Source of the DNA: Sphaerosporella brunnea
Lineage: Eukaryota > Ascomycota > Pezizomycetes > Pezizales > Pyronemataceae
Length of the DNA: 64,000 nt
Reading direction: 5' to 3'
NCBI GenBank assembly: GCA_008704415.1
Contig: VXIS01000272.1
Coordinates: forward strand, 1 to 64,000
Shown: one piece after another, positions 1-10,444 of the stretch
Position numbering within the stretch: position 1 is the first letter of the stretch
How the letters are laid out: every line of letters begins with the position of its first letter
The notes under the pieces: model-generated
Databases searched by the model: none
The model's input: the letters and a program-made list of their open reading frames with translations, nothing else
What the model was told of the DNA's origin: nothing
Translations under genes and position numbers: made by a program

Positions 1-745
1 TGTTTTGCTGTACTTATGCCATATCCCCTACGGGGGTAGAATGCCAAAAATGATTGCGAAGCGCCAGTCAGTACCTTTGGGTCTGCTTGAATGCTTCACC
101 ACTAAATTTGTTACAGATCCATGCACTGTACATGTCTGAGCACTTAAGAAGGGAGCCTGAAATAGCTCGTAAGCGCCAGTACTTTGGGTAAGTAAGTATT
201 AGCAAGTGAAAATTTGTGAGGTGGATCCGTTCCTGCAAGCCGGGTGGGGACAGGCACTGCTATTTCAAGCTGAGACGGCTACTAGGAGGTTGTCTGCATG
301 GAGAGCTGGACTATTTCCGGTGAAATAAAGCGTCTGCTGAGACAATGGTTGTCTGACGTGGCATGTTCGTATACTTGGCGGGCTCAGATGGACGCAACCT
401 TTCAACATAAATACCAGCCCTGGGACCCTTTGAACCTGAGTGTCCAGCACCGCCTTACTGCACAATCACAAAACGCCAGAAACACAGATACAAGACCTAC
501 AAACACCACTATTTCAGAAGGATGCCCGCAATGGTTTCCAATCAGCTTACAATCCAAAGCACAGAGATCCTCCTAAAAGCTCCAAAGGTCATCGTGGTCA
601 AAGGGAGCCTCTTGGATGGTGAGGTATGGTAATTGAGCCACACCAACGGCGGTGCAACCAGTTGACGCAATACAGATGAAAGATCATTCAACTGACCGTT
701 GTCATACTATCGGCAAGCTCCACCTCGTCATCCGCTATCTCGTAG
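1..745. other. No gene resolved; possible upstream exons
   Basis: Several short open frames overlap here (for example 298-576 and 652-852 plus). None has a recognisable domain or a clear splice partner. Upstream exons of the gene that ends at position 2000 may lie here, because its first traceable exon begins after an AG at 745 and has no start codon. No repeat family from the rest of the window is seen. Confidence 0.4.
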
Positions 746-2000
746 AACAACATAAATTGCAGAGGTTTTACACTACAGGTATCGAAGGCCGCAACCCTGA
801 TCCGCATACGCATCGATGGAACATGGTGCAACTTTACGGGGGCCCCCAGTAGCGCATCTGCGTTAGCTGTCAAACCACATACTTGGACCAAGAAGGAGTT
901 AGATGTAAGCTGTGCATCATAAAGAGACCTAACACTCGGGGAAGGGGCCTCCTGAAGGTGTGTGATATGGTTTCCTCCGTCTGTAAACTATTGCTAACAA
1001 AACAACAAATCAGCCTTTGTCAGAACGCGCCCAGCACCTCAGCCAAAAGCGTATCGATCAAATCAAGGCCCACAACTGCAAAACTCCCCCGGCCGTCCTG
1101 CTCCTCCTTGGCATCCCTGCTCAAGACACGTGCCTCCAAAACTTTGTGAACGACATCTCTAGGGCTGTGACGCGTAAACATGGTACCATTATTTCGATTG
1201 GAACCGGCAACGAGCAAACAATAAATCGTGCGACACGCTCACGACCTGCCAAATACTCGTTGAGCCTACACCCTGAAAACTGGGCAACCGCGATAATGGA
1301 GTGTATAGCCCCGCCATCGACTACTGAGGATCAAAAGCGCTTACGCGCTTCAAGCCCCGCTCCGCCGCCCAGGAAAAGGCCCGCAACCAGTAGTGGCAAG
1401 CAGAACGCTTCCTCAGCAGCCGCCCCTACTCTCATGATCGACACAACCGGGGAAGGCCTTGCTACAGGTCCCAGTGGATCAAACAACATTGTAACCCCAG
1501 CGTTGGGCCAAAAGCGTGCGGATGTTCCCGATGCTCTTACGTCTAGGCGCACGAACAGGAAAACACCGAGCCTCGTCCGAGTCCATGAAGCAAGCAAAAG
1601 CATGAGCGGTGCGTTGAACGCCTCTCCGGTGAAAAATGAGGTGGATCAACGCTGGGGGCCAGCCAACTTTGGGCTCGGGGCTGGGTTCAAACGTACGTCA
1701 GGATACAACACTATGGTCAACACAGCTGGTGGTACCCCTCAGGTAAAGCTCAAAGTCAATGCACCAGGCTGCGATATCCCTCAGGTAAAACCCGATACCT
1801 CTCAGGTAAAACTCGAAGACGATGCACCAGGCTGCGATATCCCTCAGGTAAAACTCGAAGTGGATGCACCAGGCAACCTAGGCGGTCTCGGATCGAATAA
1901 CAGAATTCAGGGGACAGTCCGCAACATGATATCGCTCTACGAGGGTAGAGGGCCCTTCTGCAGGAAGCATTGCAGGCCTGTGAATGAGTGCTGTAACTAA
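746..2000 (+). CDS. Hypothetical protein with repeated sumoylation-like motifs (5' end unresolved)
   Basis: I do not recognise the family. Two exons join in phase 0: 746-904 (donor GTAAGC at 905) and 1014-2000 (acceptor ATCAG). No in-frame ATG starts the first exon, so at least one upstream exon is probably missing. Exon 1 ends with WTKKELD, reminiscent of a SANT-like start but too short to call. The N-terminal part of exon 2 is compact; the middle is Ser/Pro/Lys-rich and disordered-looking with nuclear-type basic clusters (RKRP). The C-terminal quarter repeats PQVKL or SQVKL followed by an acidic stretch; VKLE matches the sumoylation consensus (hydrophobic-K-x-E). The last residues contain CRKHC and CC. 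A nuclear role is inference. Confidence 0.55.
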
Positions 2001-2189
2001 TTGACGGTGCATGTGAAGGTTGACGAGGTCGGAGGATGATGGGGTTGGTGGGTAGCGAAACTGGCTATGTGGCAATGATGATGGTGTTTTTGTGTTATTG
2101 TTTGTGCTGTTCGCGGTGTATGTTTTCCTCAATGAGCTGTTTTCTATCTTTATGGAGGCATGTGTGTCTCTAAGGCACTTTGGTACGGT

Positions 2190-3431
2190 TAGTGTTGCAC
2201 ACGAGCCGGCTCGACACAAGCTGGACAGGTGGCTCGAGCCAGCTCGCAGCTTTTGACGGCTCGGCTCACGAGCCCGAGCCGAGCCCACAAAAGCTCGAGC
2301 CCGGCTCGAGCCTGCTACATGAAATGACGCTGTTGCGACGCCGCGGAAGTTTGGTAGGTGTGCACAATTATGGAACGTGGTAACTGGGATTTTCTATGTT
2401 CTCTCCTATCAGTCCTGCCCTCTTCCTGATCATGATCGCTGTTTGCCACATCCATGGTGGTAGTGTATGAAGAGATCTTTCGCTTGTATAAGAACGCTGT
2501 GTAAGGTGATGTCTTCTCTCCGCTGAGTGTGCGCACTCCGGCAGCAACATGGAGAGTATCTGCAACTCCGGTGTTAGTATTGACTTGACTTTTAGCGGGG
2601 CATTCAACATCCGCACCCCAATTCCCAGCTAGCATCTTGTAAAAAGCGCGCATAGCTTCGTCCTCATCCTGTGCACTTGGCTGCGATGGTGCCTCGGCAC
2701 CCAAGGCATTGGAAAGTGCAGGCATGAGTCACTCGACGGATGCGCTTCTTGTAGGTTTTGAGGGTGTTGGGGGAGAGGGAGCGGTGCGTGTGGAGGGGCG
2801 TTCGGGTAGGATAGGGAAAGGTAAGTTGATTGGAAGGAAGGGTCGAGAACCCGAGGTTTATCTACCCAGACGCACTCATCGCATTGTAGGTGTCGGTTGT
2901 TTCCATTTCTGGTCGGAGGCGGTCTTGCTCAGGCTTCGCCGCCGATCTTACTCAGGCTTCGCCGCTGGTCTGGCTTTCGCCGGTGGTCTTGCTCAAGCTC
3001 CGCCACCGGTCTGGCTCAAGCTCCGCTGCCGGTCTGGCTCAAGCTCCTGCCGGAGGATCATGCCCGCCGGAGGATCAGGCCCCCCGGAGGATCAGGCCCA
3101 CCGGCCTCCGCACTCATCTTAAGTAGCTGCGTTTTCGTCCGTTCTGCTTGCTCCGTAGTTAGTCCCTTCTTTCGGTCAAAATCATCCAATAGTAGTGATG
3201 TACATAGGTGCGAGTGACGGGTGTCGGAGGGTGGTTGGGTTGACTTGAGGCGGGGTTCGTCGCTGCACCCGGAAGTGGAGTATCAAAATTCTATCACAAA
3301 GCTCGAGCTCAGCTCGAGCCTGAACTACTTTTGTTCGAGCCAGCTCGAGCTTGAACAATTATATTTCGAGCTGGCTCGGGCTCGAGGCTCGAGCTTTTGG
3401 CTCGAGCCGGCTCGGCTCGTGTGCAACACTA
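2190..3431. mobile_element. Non-autonomous hAT transposon with 8-bp TSD
   Basis: The ends are inverted repeats TAGTGTTGCACACGAGC at 2190 and its complement ending at 3431. The element is flanked by a perfect 8-bp duplication GGTACGGT (2182-2189 and 3432-3439), the size expected for the hAT superfamily. About 130 bp inside each end is packed with GCTCGAGC/GAGCTCGAGCC motifs in both orientations, like the subterminal repeats that hAT transposases bind. At 1,242 bp it is too short for a transposase and no transposase motif is visible. A 136-residue minus-strand frame (2315-2725) and a GC-rich minisatellite of about 18-bp units (2925-3105) fill the interior. It presumably moves with help from an autonomous element elsewhere. 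Confidence 0.9.
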
Positions 3432-3554
3432 GGTACGGTGCTTTAAACATGTTAAACGTCCGTCTTGAAGTTAAGGATTTATGTAACGTTCATCCAATTC
3501 ATTGTCATTATCACCCAAAAGCGTCTGAGACTGAGGGTGTAGATAAATTAGTGA

Positions 3555-3795
3555 CGGAGGCAGTTTTGAATTTCCTTCGCACCACGAAGATTGGCTGCTG
3601 GCCCGATAGGGACTCCATGTAACGACCGTTTTTCCTTCTTCTTCTCTTTCCTTAGTGCGCTTCACTACCTAGTGCGATTTCCTTCCGTATATTTCCTTAG
3701 AAGAGCCGGGGGCCTTGGTAGCGGGCCCGCTGTGGCCCGGCATATGCCATGGCCGCAAGCGGCCGAATACAATATGAATAAAACAAAACAAACAA
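3555..3795 (+). mobile_element. 5'-truncated LINE with 14-bp TSD
   Basis: This holds the last codons of a LINE ORF2 (TEAVLNFLRTTKIG, stop near 3622), a T/C-rich 3' untranslated region, the hairpin GGCCGCAAGCGGCC, and the tail AATACAATATGAATAAAAC. AGATAAATTAGTGA occurs directly before (3541-3554) and after (3796-3809) the insert, a perfect 14-bp target duplication showing target-primed insertion. The same 3' module recurs across the window. It sits about 120 bp from the hAT end. Confidence 0.88.
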
Positions 3796-3809
3796 AGATA
3801 AATTAGTGA

Positions 3810-4361
3810 TGAGCACGGGCCAACAAAACAAAAGAGCTTTAAACTTGCCATTTGGTGTGGCGGCGCATATGTGCAGCAACCGCGGATGGTGCAAGCTGGG
3901 ATTTGGCATAAGGTTTTAGAGCACTATACACTCTTCCGTGTGGGGGGATGAGAGGACGCAGATTGGTGGTGATCCTATGGTTGGGGACATTCATTTTCCC
4001 TGACCCATCACGAGTGATAATAAGTGACCACGTCGGCGGTCTGAAACAATTATTTCGATGGTGATCTCCCCAAGCGATCTCCCCAAGCGATCTTCACCTC
4101 AGCTGCAGTGACCCTAGTTCAGCGATCCGGTGAGTTTATGGCAACAACACCACGCGATAAAAAACTACGACTATGAAAAATCGAGTTTCAGGAGCAAAGA
4201 TCGTTCCTCCAGAGCAGGCCTTCTCCAGGGCTAGCGATCCCATCACCAAAAAGCGAAATCGCATCTCTTGAGAACGTTAATAAGTACCAATACTGACTAC
4301 AGTTTCGGGAGTAGGTGTTAGCGAAGCGAACAGCGGCATCAGACCGTGAAGACAGCCGCAC
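3810..4361. other. Intergenic, no gene seen
   Basis: No convincing coding region. It contains a short tandem duplication of GATCTCCCCAAGC around 4063-4090. Confidence 0.5.
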
Positions 4362-4579
4362 GGGATGGAGGCCCGCGCGGATCGGAGGCCCGCGCGGATT
4401 GGAGGCCCGTGCGGATTTGAGGCTTGTGTGGGGTGGAGGCCTGCATGGATTGGAGGCCCGCGCAGATTGGAGGCCCGCGTGGGATGGAGGCCCGTGTGGG
4501 ATGGAAGCCCGCGTGGGATGGAGGCCCGCGTGGATTGGAGGCCCGCGTGGATTGGAGGCCCGCGTGGGAGGCCCGCGTG
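4362..4579 (+). repeat. 17-bp minisatellite
   Basis: About 13 tandem copies of a GGAGGCCCGCGTGGATT-like unit. The unit is not a multiple of three, so the long frames crossing it on both strands (Gly/Arg/Pro repeats) are artefacts of composition. Confidence 0.85.
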
Positions 4580-4671
4580 AACACAAGGGGTGTCCATAAT
4601 AGCAAGGGAGCCTAAAACAGCTGTTTTTCCTGAGGCTATATATGCTGACACCAGTGCACGCTTATTTGGGC

Positions 4672-4992
4672 ATGGGCCGTCTAAAATCTACCATTCGAAA
4701 TGCTTTCAGGCGCAAGCCGCCGCCAGTTGCTGAGAAGGACCAACCCATTCAGCACTGCAAGCCACCGCCAGTTCCTGAGAAGGATCAATCCATTCAGTGT
4801 CATCCCCGTATCCAAGGCGGTGGGGCATGTTCTATCTTGCTGAGAGTCGAGAACGAAATTCCAGACAAGATCGATTTTTGCGTCAGTCGGGGTAACCTTC
4901 GTCACGCCGTCGGTCATAACAGTGTGTATCAGCAAATCGTGAGGATAAAATTGGCACGATACGTTTGGGTACAGGCGGTTCGAAGGTTCTGA
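4672..4992 (+). CDS. Small hypothetical protein with duplicated KPPPV motif
   Basis: A 106-residue frame starts at ATG 4672, about 40 bp after a TATATATG box (4633). Residues 15-45 contain a duplicated KPPPVxEKDQxIQ motif; the rest resembles a compact domain but matches nothing I recognise. Directly after it (4938-5090) an imperfect tandem duplication of about 80 bp shares GTGAGGATAAAATTGG. A spliced 3' end is possible. Confidence 0.4.
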   Translation: MGRLKSTIRNAFRRKPPPVAEKDQPIQHCKPPPVPEKDQSIQCHPRIQGGGACSILLRVENEIPDKIDFCVSRGNLRHAVGHNSVYQQIVRIKLARYVWVQAVRRF

Positions 4993-5205
4993 GCTGTTTG
5001 AAGTTTCGTTTTTGGAAAGGTGTGAGGATAAAATTGGAACGATACCAGGAGAAGTTGTTGCTTGTTCTGAGTTGTTTGATGTTATGTTTTACGCCTTTAA
5101 TTGCCATTTGCTGTGTGTTTCAGACGTTCGAAATAAATCCTCGCTGTGGATATAAGCCCTCTGCCACCCAGGCTCCCAACCATTAACGTAGCAACCAACT
5201 CGACC

Positions 5206-5741
5206 ATGCCTTCCGATAAAGCGATAGCGAATGAGAGAAACAAGTTCAGGAAAAGGCGAAATAACTTTCTCAGGAAGGCTTTTGAACTCGGCAAGCTGTG
5301 CGACGCGGATGTAGCTGTCATTGTGCATGAGAAGGGCAACTATTACACATACCGATCTACGGATGACTATTGGTGGCCACCCTCGATCGAGGAAATCGTT
5401 TGTGCCGCCGGCTAATACCGATTGACGTTCATAAATTTACTGATGTGCACCGGAAGGATAAAGCAGAACATAAGCTGCCCCGTCACTTTGCGCAAGATCG
5501 TGATAGCCACGAAGCCAACGAATCAAGTGGAGCCATGAACCTTGTATCACCACCACAATTTAAGTTTCCAAAGCCTGGAATACCGGCTTCTGAGAGGACT
5601 GCGTCACAATACAAGAATTTGCAGGTAGGTTACAAGAGCCTCTCATGGTTTCTTCGAGTGATGGTAAGCCAATGTAAACTACAGCGAGTATGCTATCCGT
5701 TCGATTATATTACTGGAACAGGAAAGTCGCGCAGTAAATAG
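5206..5741 (+). CDS. MADS-box-like DNA-binding protein
   Basis: Start ATG 5206 follows a GATATAAG box near 5148. Exon 1 (5206-5397) encodes RNKFRKRRNNFLRKAFELG then LCDADVAVIV and YYTYRS, which matches the second half of a MADS (SRF-type) domain: basic helix, KAxEL, LCDAxVAVI strand. The usual N-terminal arm is very short. WPPS follows, as in fungal short MADS-like proteins. Exon 2 (5457-5741) follows a 59-nt intron (donor GTTTGT, acceptor GGAAG) in phase 0 and is Pro/Ser-rich with no domain. A further intron after 5625 (CAG|GTAGGT) is possible. Sequence-specific DNA binding is inferred from the family; partners are unknown. Confidence 0.62.
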
Positions 5742-6285
5742 GCAGAATTTATATACATTTAGACGATAAGCAAATGTGATACGGGGCTTTTGTGTGACAC
5801 ACAGACCCAACACACAGGGGCCTAGCGCTTGTAGGCAGTCATATTAATAATATTCAAGTAGATGCTGGAACGCGGTGATGTATGTAGCGGCAAGTTTTTT
5901 AATGCGAAAATTAGTCGAATTACAGCGTTCTTTAAAAAAAAATCTTTTTGGTGGCGGGAAAGTGTTCAAAATTCAAAATGCAAGAATCAGCGCCAATCGA
6001 AACTTTGTCACACAGATGGAAGGATCTGCAGGTGCACTTAGTGCTTCTTACATGGGGCAAATACTAGTACGGTTATACAGCAGGCTACCAACTGATTTGC
6101 TGCCTGGTAGCCATTTCCAGACCCGAGCAAGCATGTGGGAGGCCAGTACTGGACCATAGTTGACAAAAATAGCGGCATCCAACATCGATGCTCACGTTGT
6201 CTTCTCGAACTAATGTGGCTTGAAAACAACAAGTACAATATAAAGGTTGAGCCCCATAACCATTCATGATAACCACGGCCCAACA
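5742..6285. other. Intergenic with an inverted copy of the Con7-like 3' flank
   Basis: Positions about 5905-5990 (CGAAAATTAGTC, then GGTGGCGGGAAA, then TGCAAGAATCAGCG) are an inverted copy, relative to the plus strand, of the sequence after the Con7-like genes (39,487-39,590 and 47,400-47,470). A CAATATAAAGG box at 6235 probably belongs to the next gene. Confidence 0.6.
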
Positions 6286-6926
6286 ATGAACAGCCACAGC
6301 GACAACGGCACCTTGACTCCACCACCGGTTGCTCAGCTCAACGATGTAGAGTTTGAAACTCTCCTTCAAAGCTTCCTTTCATTCCCTCCTACCAATGAGG
6401 GGTCCAGTTCCAGTGCTCTAACTGTTGCTGATCTTCTGGGAACTCCATTGGCACGCGAACTGGGCTTCCATCCGGAGTCCTTTGCGTCGGTGTCACCCGA
6501 GCCCGAAGCGGAACAATCCGAAATGTCCCAAATCCTATCTTGCGAGACGCCGTCGTTATCGCCATACTCTAATTCGCGGCGAACCTCACCATCGGCGACC
6601 AGCAAGACACCCACTGTATTTGATATCGATGAGTCTGGGGGATGTGGTATGTGCCATGCATTACTTGCCCGGTGGGTTGCACAGAGCTTGCGTAGATGTA
6701 CTTCGTCTGATCCCCACTCAAGATTTCGATATTTTGAATACCGACTAATGTATTTTCCCCACTTTGTCCTATCTATACATATGCGGCGCTGACATATACA
6801 AGCGAATTGGACCATCTTCAAACATGGGCACTCCACATCAGTGATTCTGTGACCGACCTGGTCAATGCGCAAATTGCCAAGCTTGAGGAATCGGAACCAA
6901 AGCGGAGGAAATGTGATAGGAACTGA
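6286..6926 (+). CDS. Small acidic/basic protein, microexon paralogue 1
   Basis: Exon 1 starts at ATG 6286 (50 bp after TATAAAGG) and encodes a Ser/Pro/acidic region of about 120 residues. A 27-nt microexon (6723-6749, ending EYRL) joins in phase 2 to exon 3 (6803-6926), which encodes LDHLQTWALHISDSV and ends in a basic KRRK cluster. The gene at 9259 has the same architecture, an identical microexon length and an alignable C-terminus (LEPLAAWSLEVTDTL). The exon 1 donor is unresolved: canonical GTATGT at 6647 gives phase 1 whereas the microexon needs phase 2 (GTGCCA at 6651 would fit). The acidic N-terminus plus helix and nuclear signal suggest a small nuclear factor, by inference only. Confidence 0.6.
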
Positions 6927-6988
6927 GAGGGGTGTGCTAGTACTGCATTTTCATGTAATTGCAAACATTGGGTGTCTTTCCGTGGCTC

Positions 6989-7136
6989 TATAGCGGCCGA
7001 ATAGAACAGTGTTCTCTCCAAAAAAAAGACCTGTTCTATCGTGATTGTATAGGAAGTTTAATAGAACTTTAAATAGAACAGAGGGGTCACACTCCCTAGT
7101 CTATAGCAACGTTCTATAGAACTTCCACTATAGAGT
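6989..7136. repeat. Imperfect inverted-repeat element
   Basis: The ends CTCTATAGCGG and CCACTATAGAG are near-complementary, and AATAGAAC/GTTCTATAG motifs recur inside. It looks like a small MITE, but I cannot define a target duplication. Confidence 0.4.
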
Positions 7137-7552
7137 GACGGGAAGACTGTCGGCGCCGCCGGTCGCAGCGGCGGCCACCCATTACTTGTCTTCCAGCTTC
7201 CCGTGCAACAGAGAATTCGTCTTTTGCTTTTGCGTGCGAATGGTACCATAATTAAAGGATATCCGTTCAAAATGGGCTCGTCGCTCCCTTTCGCTCTTTC
7301 TCCTTCATCCTTCATCTTTCTTATAACCTCTACTACTCTCTATTCCTGGGGCACCCAACGGATCCTCGTTACCAACGCACCAAACCGACTTGAGCACCTA
7401 AAGGTAGGCACGCGGCGGGAGGCACCCCCAGCGATGCTACTCTTGCAACATCCAGACCAGTCGTTTGTTGGCAACGGGACCAAGCTGTCTTGCTTGGTAC
7501 TAACGTTTTTTATGTACCATAATTAAAGGATATCCATTCAAGTACCTAGTAC
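7137..7552. other. Intergenic with a direct repeat
   Basis: GTACCATAATTAAAGGATAT occurs at about 7241 and again at about 7514, bracketing roughly 270 bp. No supported gene. Confidence 0.45.
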
Positions 7553-8045
7553 ATCAACCGCAGTCCAACCGCGTCAGCTGTCGTCTTCGGCGGATATCTT
7601 GTAATCTGGGGTCTCCAGCGGCAGTTGCCGGTATGTCGAACTTTTGATGTGGTGACAGGGGTCTTTTCGCGGCAACCAAGGCGTATCCTGTTCGCGCTAG
7701 TACTCCTGAATTTATGCGAGAGAGCCAATCAGATACCTACCGGACACGGGCACTCAACCCACACACCTGGCAACCATGTTGCAAAAAGAGCGCCCTCGGC
7801 CCCACTTTGTGGTGACATCAACCGCGGTCAAACCGCGTGCCCATCAGCTGTCGTCTTCGGCGGATATCTTGTCATCCGGGGTCTCTAGCGGCAGTTGCTG
7901 GTATGTCGAACTTTTGATGTGGTGACAGGCCTTATCCGCATAGCCTATTCGCGCTAATACTCCAAGAGAGCCAATCAGATACCCACTGGGCACTCAACCC
8001 ACACACCTGGCAAAAAGAGCGCCCTCGGCCCCACTTTGTGGTGAC
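7553..8045 (+). repeat. Two tandem copies of a ~250-bp unit
   Basis: The segment starting ACATCAACCGC and ending CACTTTGTGGTG occurs at 7553-7817 and again at 7818-8045 with small deletions in the second copy. Overlapping reading frames inside are not conserved between copies. Confidence 0.8.
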
Positions 8046-8540
8046 TCACGGCTTGTAAATCTCACTCGCTAGGCTTGATTGAACTACGTATGAAGCTCCC
8101 GGCCACACCTGGCAACCATGTTGCAAAAGAGAAGTGTAGTGGAGGCAGGCTACTATTATTGGCGTACATTTCGTTCAACATATTTAACACACAATGTTTC
8201 CATTCGAGAGATGCACAGCCAGAATGTCTGCCCATCAACGCTACGGACCAGGGGAGCTCCAGTTCCTGGTTTCTCTGAAGCAAACTTACAGTGGCCCCAG
8301 TAAGCATTAATGGCGTTATATACAGCGTCAGCTTTTCCAGCGCTACCAAGTTAGACGAACAGTTTCAGCTTTAAGATCGAAGTTTTATGCTCATATGAGG
8401 CGGCTGAAAAATGAGAGCGCACCACAGATTGAGGTGAGTAGCTCCAGACGGTTATGCTCATCAAGGTCATCAAGGCTCTAACGTTGCAGGAGACTATCAC
8501 TCACTACTGTAGTGGATTCGATTGCGAAGTTGGTGGGAGC
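8046..8540. other. Intergenic; fragment of the Con7-like promoter
   Basis: Positions about 8240-8300 (ACGGACCAGGGGAGCTCC, then AGTTCCTGGTTTCTC and AAGCAAACTTAC) match the sequence just upstream of the two Con7-like genes (41,670-41,730 and 49,440-49,500, inverted). Otherwise no supported gene. Confidence 0.6.
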
Positions 8541-9062
8541 ATGGCGTACACCACCCGCAGTGAGGATTATGAGGATGATGAGGCCATGGAGGACGACGAG
8601 GACGACGAGGACGACGAGGACGACGAGGAGGACGACGAGGACGAGGAGGAGGACAACGAGGACGACGAGGAGGACGACGAGGACGACGAGGACGACGAGG
8701 ACGACGAGGACGACGAGGAGGACGACGAGGACGAGGAGGAGGACAACGAGGACGACGAGGAGGACGACGAGGACGACGAGGACGACGAGGACGACGAGGA
8801 GGACGACGAGGACGAGGAGGAGGACAACGAGGACGACGAGGACACAGAAGACGAGAACGATGGGGACGATGGGGATGATGGGGACGATGGGCACCATGGG
8901 GACGGCGTTAAACCACGGTTGCCTCAAGCTTACACTGACGCCATTGATGCGGCTTCGGGAGCTCGGCGTGCTTGGCACATTCAACAACCATTGCCGTCTA
9001 CCCTTTTAGTCCAACAGCCGGATGCGCCGGTGTGGGAATGGTACCGCAGCACGCAATATTAA
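8541..9062 (+). CDS. Asp/Glu-repeat protein
   Basis: A 173-residue frame starts at ATG 8541 (an ATG at 8454 is an alternative). About 95 residues are almost pure D/E, encoded by a GAC/GAG minisatellite with higher-order repeats of DEEDDEDEEEDNEDDE; a GDDGDDG segment follows, then a non-repetitive C-terminus of about 55 residues ending WEWYRSTQY. Such acidic tails occur in nucleolar and chaperone-like proteins, but no domain identifies this one. The non-repeat C-terminus argues that the frame is real. Confidence 0.5.
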   Translation: MAYTTRSEDYEDDEAMEDDEDDEDDEDDEEDDEDEEEDNEDDEEDDEDDEDDEDDEDDEEDDEDEEEDNEDDEEDDEDDEDDEDDEEDDEDEEEDNEDDEDTEDENDGDDGDDGDDGHHGDGVKPRLPQAYTDAIDAASGARRAWHIQQPLPSTLLVQQPDAPVWEWYRSTQY

Positions 9063-9258
9063 GCATTGGAGTGTAGTTATCCCAGATTTCCAAGTATTTT
9101 TTGTGAAAAAAAAACACGATCACAGAACCATCAAAGTGAAACTGTAATATCCATGTGCCCCCTGGTACTTGGATGGGTTTATTTTGGGCACCATACAGCG
9201 GTGGTTATATAAAAAGGCGTAGCCTCGCCGCAATATACCGCACACAAAGAACGGCAGT

Positions 9259-9822
9259 ATGAATGACCACCAAACCAGCTCAACCCCCGAGCCCTTTGCC
9301 GAAAGCCAAGAACTTCAGGCTTTCAGCGATAGTTTATTTACGAGTGTTTCTGGCGACCTCACTGAGCATGCCAATATTGACCCTTCAACGCTCGACCCTT
9401 CAACGCTCGACGATAGTTTCCTGGTTGGATCCTCCCTAGCAACATTGACTAGCTTAGTTTCCCAGCCCCACGATCTCGCACACTTAACACCAGAGTCGCT
9501 CGAGCCCGTTGAACCAAGCCAAGAGTTACCTGTTCATTGCGTGTGTAGTTGTAAAGACAATTGAGTCGTGGATATTATCGTTAACGAGCGTCATAATAAT
9601 GATAATGCAGAATTCAGAGTTTGGAGACGAGACTGAAGTGAGACTTCAATTCCATATGTACCCATCAAAACCTTAACCATGAATAGAGATCTGGAACCCT
9701 TAGCCGCTTGGTCACTCGAGGTGACCGATACTTTAAACGAATTGATTGAATCGAATAATAAGAAGAAAAGAGATGAAGGGGCAGCCGAACACAATATTGC
9801 GAATAAGCGAAGGAAGACCTAA
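9259..9822 (+). CDS. Small acidic/basic protein, microexon paralogue 2
   Basis: ATG 9259 lies about 50 bp after TATATAAAAAGG. Exon 1 encodes a Ser/Glu-rich region with a DPSTLDPSTLD repeat. A 27-nt microexon (9611-9637, IQSLETRL) is followed by a 49-nt intron (GTGAGA..ATAG) and exon 3 (9687-9822, DLEPLAAW... NKRRKT), joined in phase 2. Exon structure and C-terminal helix match the gene at 6286. As there, the exon 1 donor is ambiguous: GTAAAG near 9556 gives the wrong phase, GTGTAG near 9551 the right one. Confidence 0.6.
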
Positions 9823-10049
9823 AGGCAAACATGTACACTAGCTTAATGTCATTGCATAACACAAGATTTTCATTCCTCCTCAACAATCATCTCCAGCCCG
9901 CGCCCCATCTATGAGATTGTCAGAACACTAAGCTCCATCATTCAGCGGTAACCATACCAGAACCCCTCTCTCATAGAGCTATCTCCTTTATTAGCCCACA
10001 TATGCGCGCCTTTAGCCAGGGGTTTCAAACCTTCAACTGCTCAAGCTCG

Positions 10050-10352
10050 TCAGAAATCGAGTTCTCTGTCCGGTTTTGGACCACAAAGACCGTTGTCAAC
10101 GATGTATGAGCTGAGGAACTGCCGAATCTTTGCGGGTTCAGGGGCTCCTTGACTGTCGTCAAGGTTATACTCTCGCCGGAGCTGACGCTGCTTCAAAGAA
10201 ATTGCGGCTTCAGTCCGAATAAGTTGACCAGGCCTGGGAGCCTTTAGCTGGAGAAGCACAACAATTGCGTCGGAGGGTATAGCATGGGCAACATAAAACA
10301 AGAGGTATGCTTTTTCGTCTGCGGCCCAATAATTTCTGTGTGTGGGAGACAT
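10050..10352 (-). CDS. Myb/SANT-like small protein
   Basis: 100 residues from ATG 10352. W-x3-E-x2-YLL near the N-terminus, a second helix, then a third helix with RREYNL resemble a Myb/SANT-type DNA-binding fold as seen in short fungal proteins. Similarity is by eye only. Further exons may exist upstream. Confidence 0.45.
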   Translation of the reverse strand: MSPTHRNYWAADEKAYLLFYVAHAIPSDAIVVLLQLKAPRPGQLIRTEAAISLKQRQLRREYNLDDSQGAPEPAKIRQFLSSYIVDNGLCGPKPDRELDF

Positions 10353-10444
10353 CGTGGCGCTATGGTTTGTGAAGTTACTCTAGGAACCTTTCCACAACAT
10401 ATATTTTTGAAAATTGGCGTCCGAGCGGCTGCTGCGTGTTCCGA

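Noticed and set aside
4188..4651. Arg/Pro/His-rich frames on both strands
   Set aside because: Generated by the 17-bp minisatellite, open in several frames at once.
8478..8987. Minus-strand Val/Leu-rich 169-residue frame
   Set aside because: It is the complement of the GAC/GAG acidic repeat; composition artefact.
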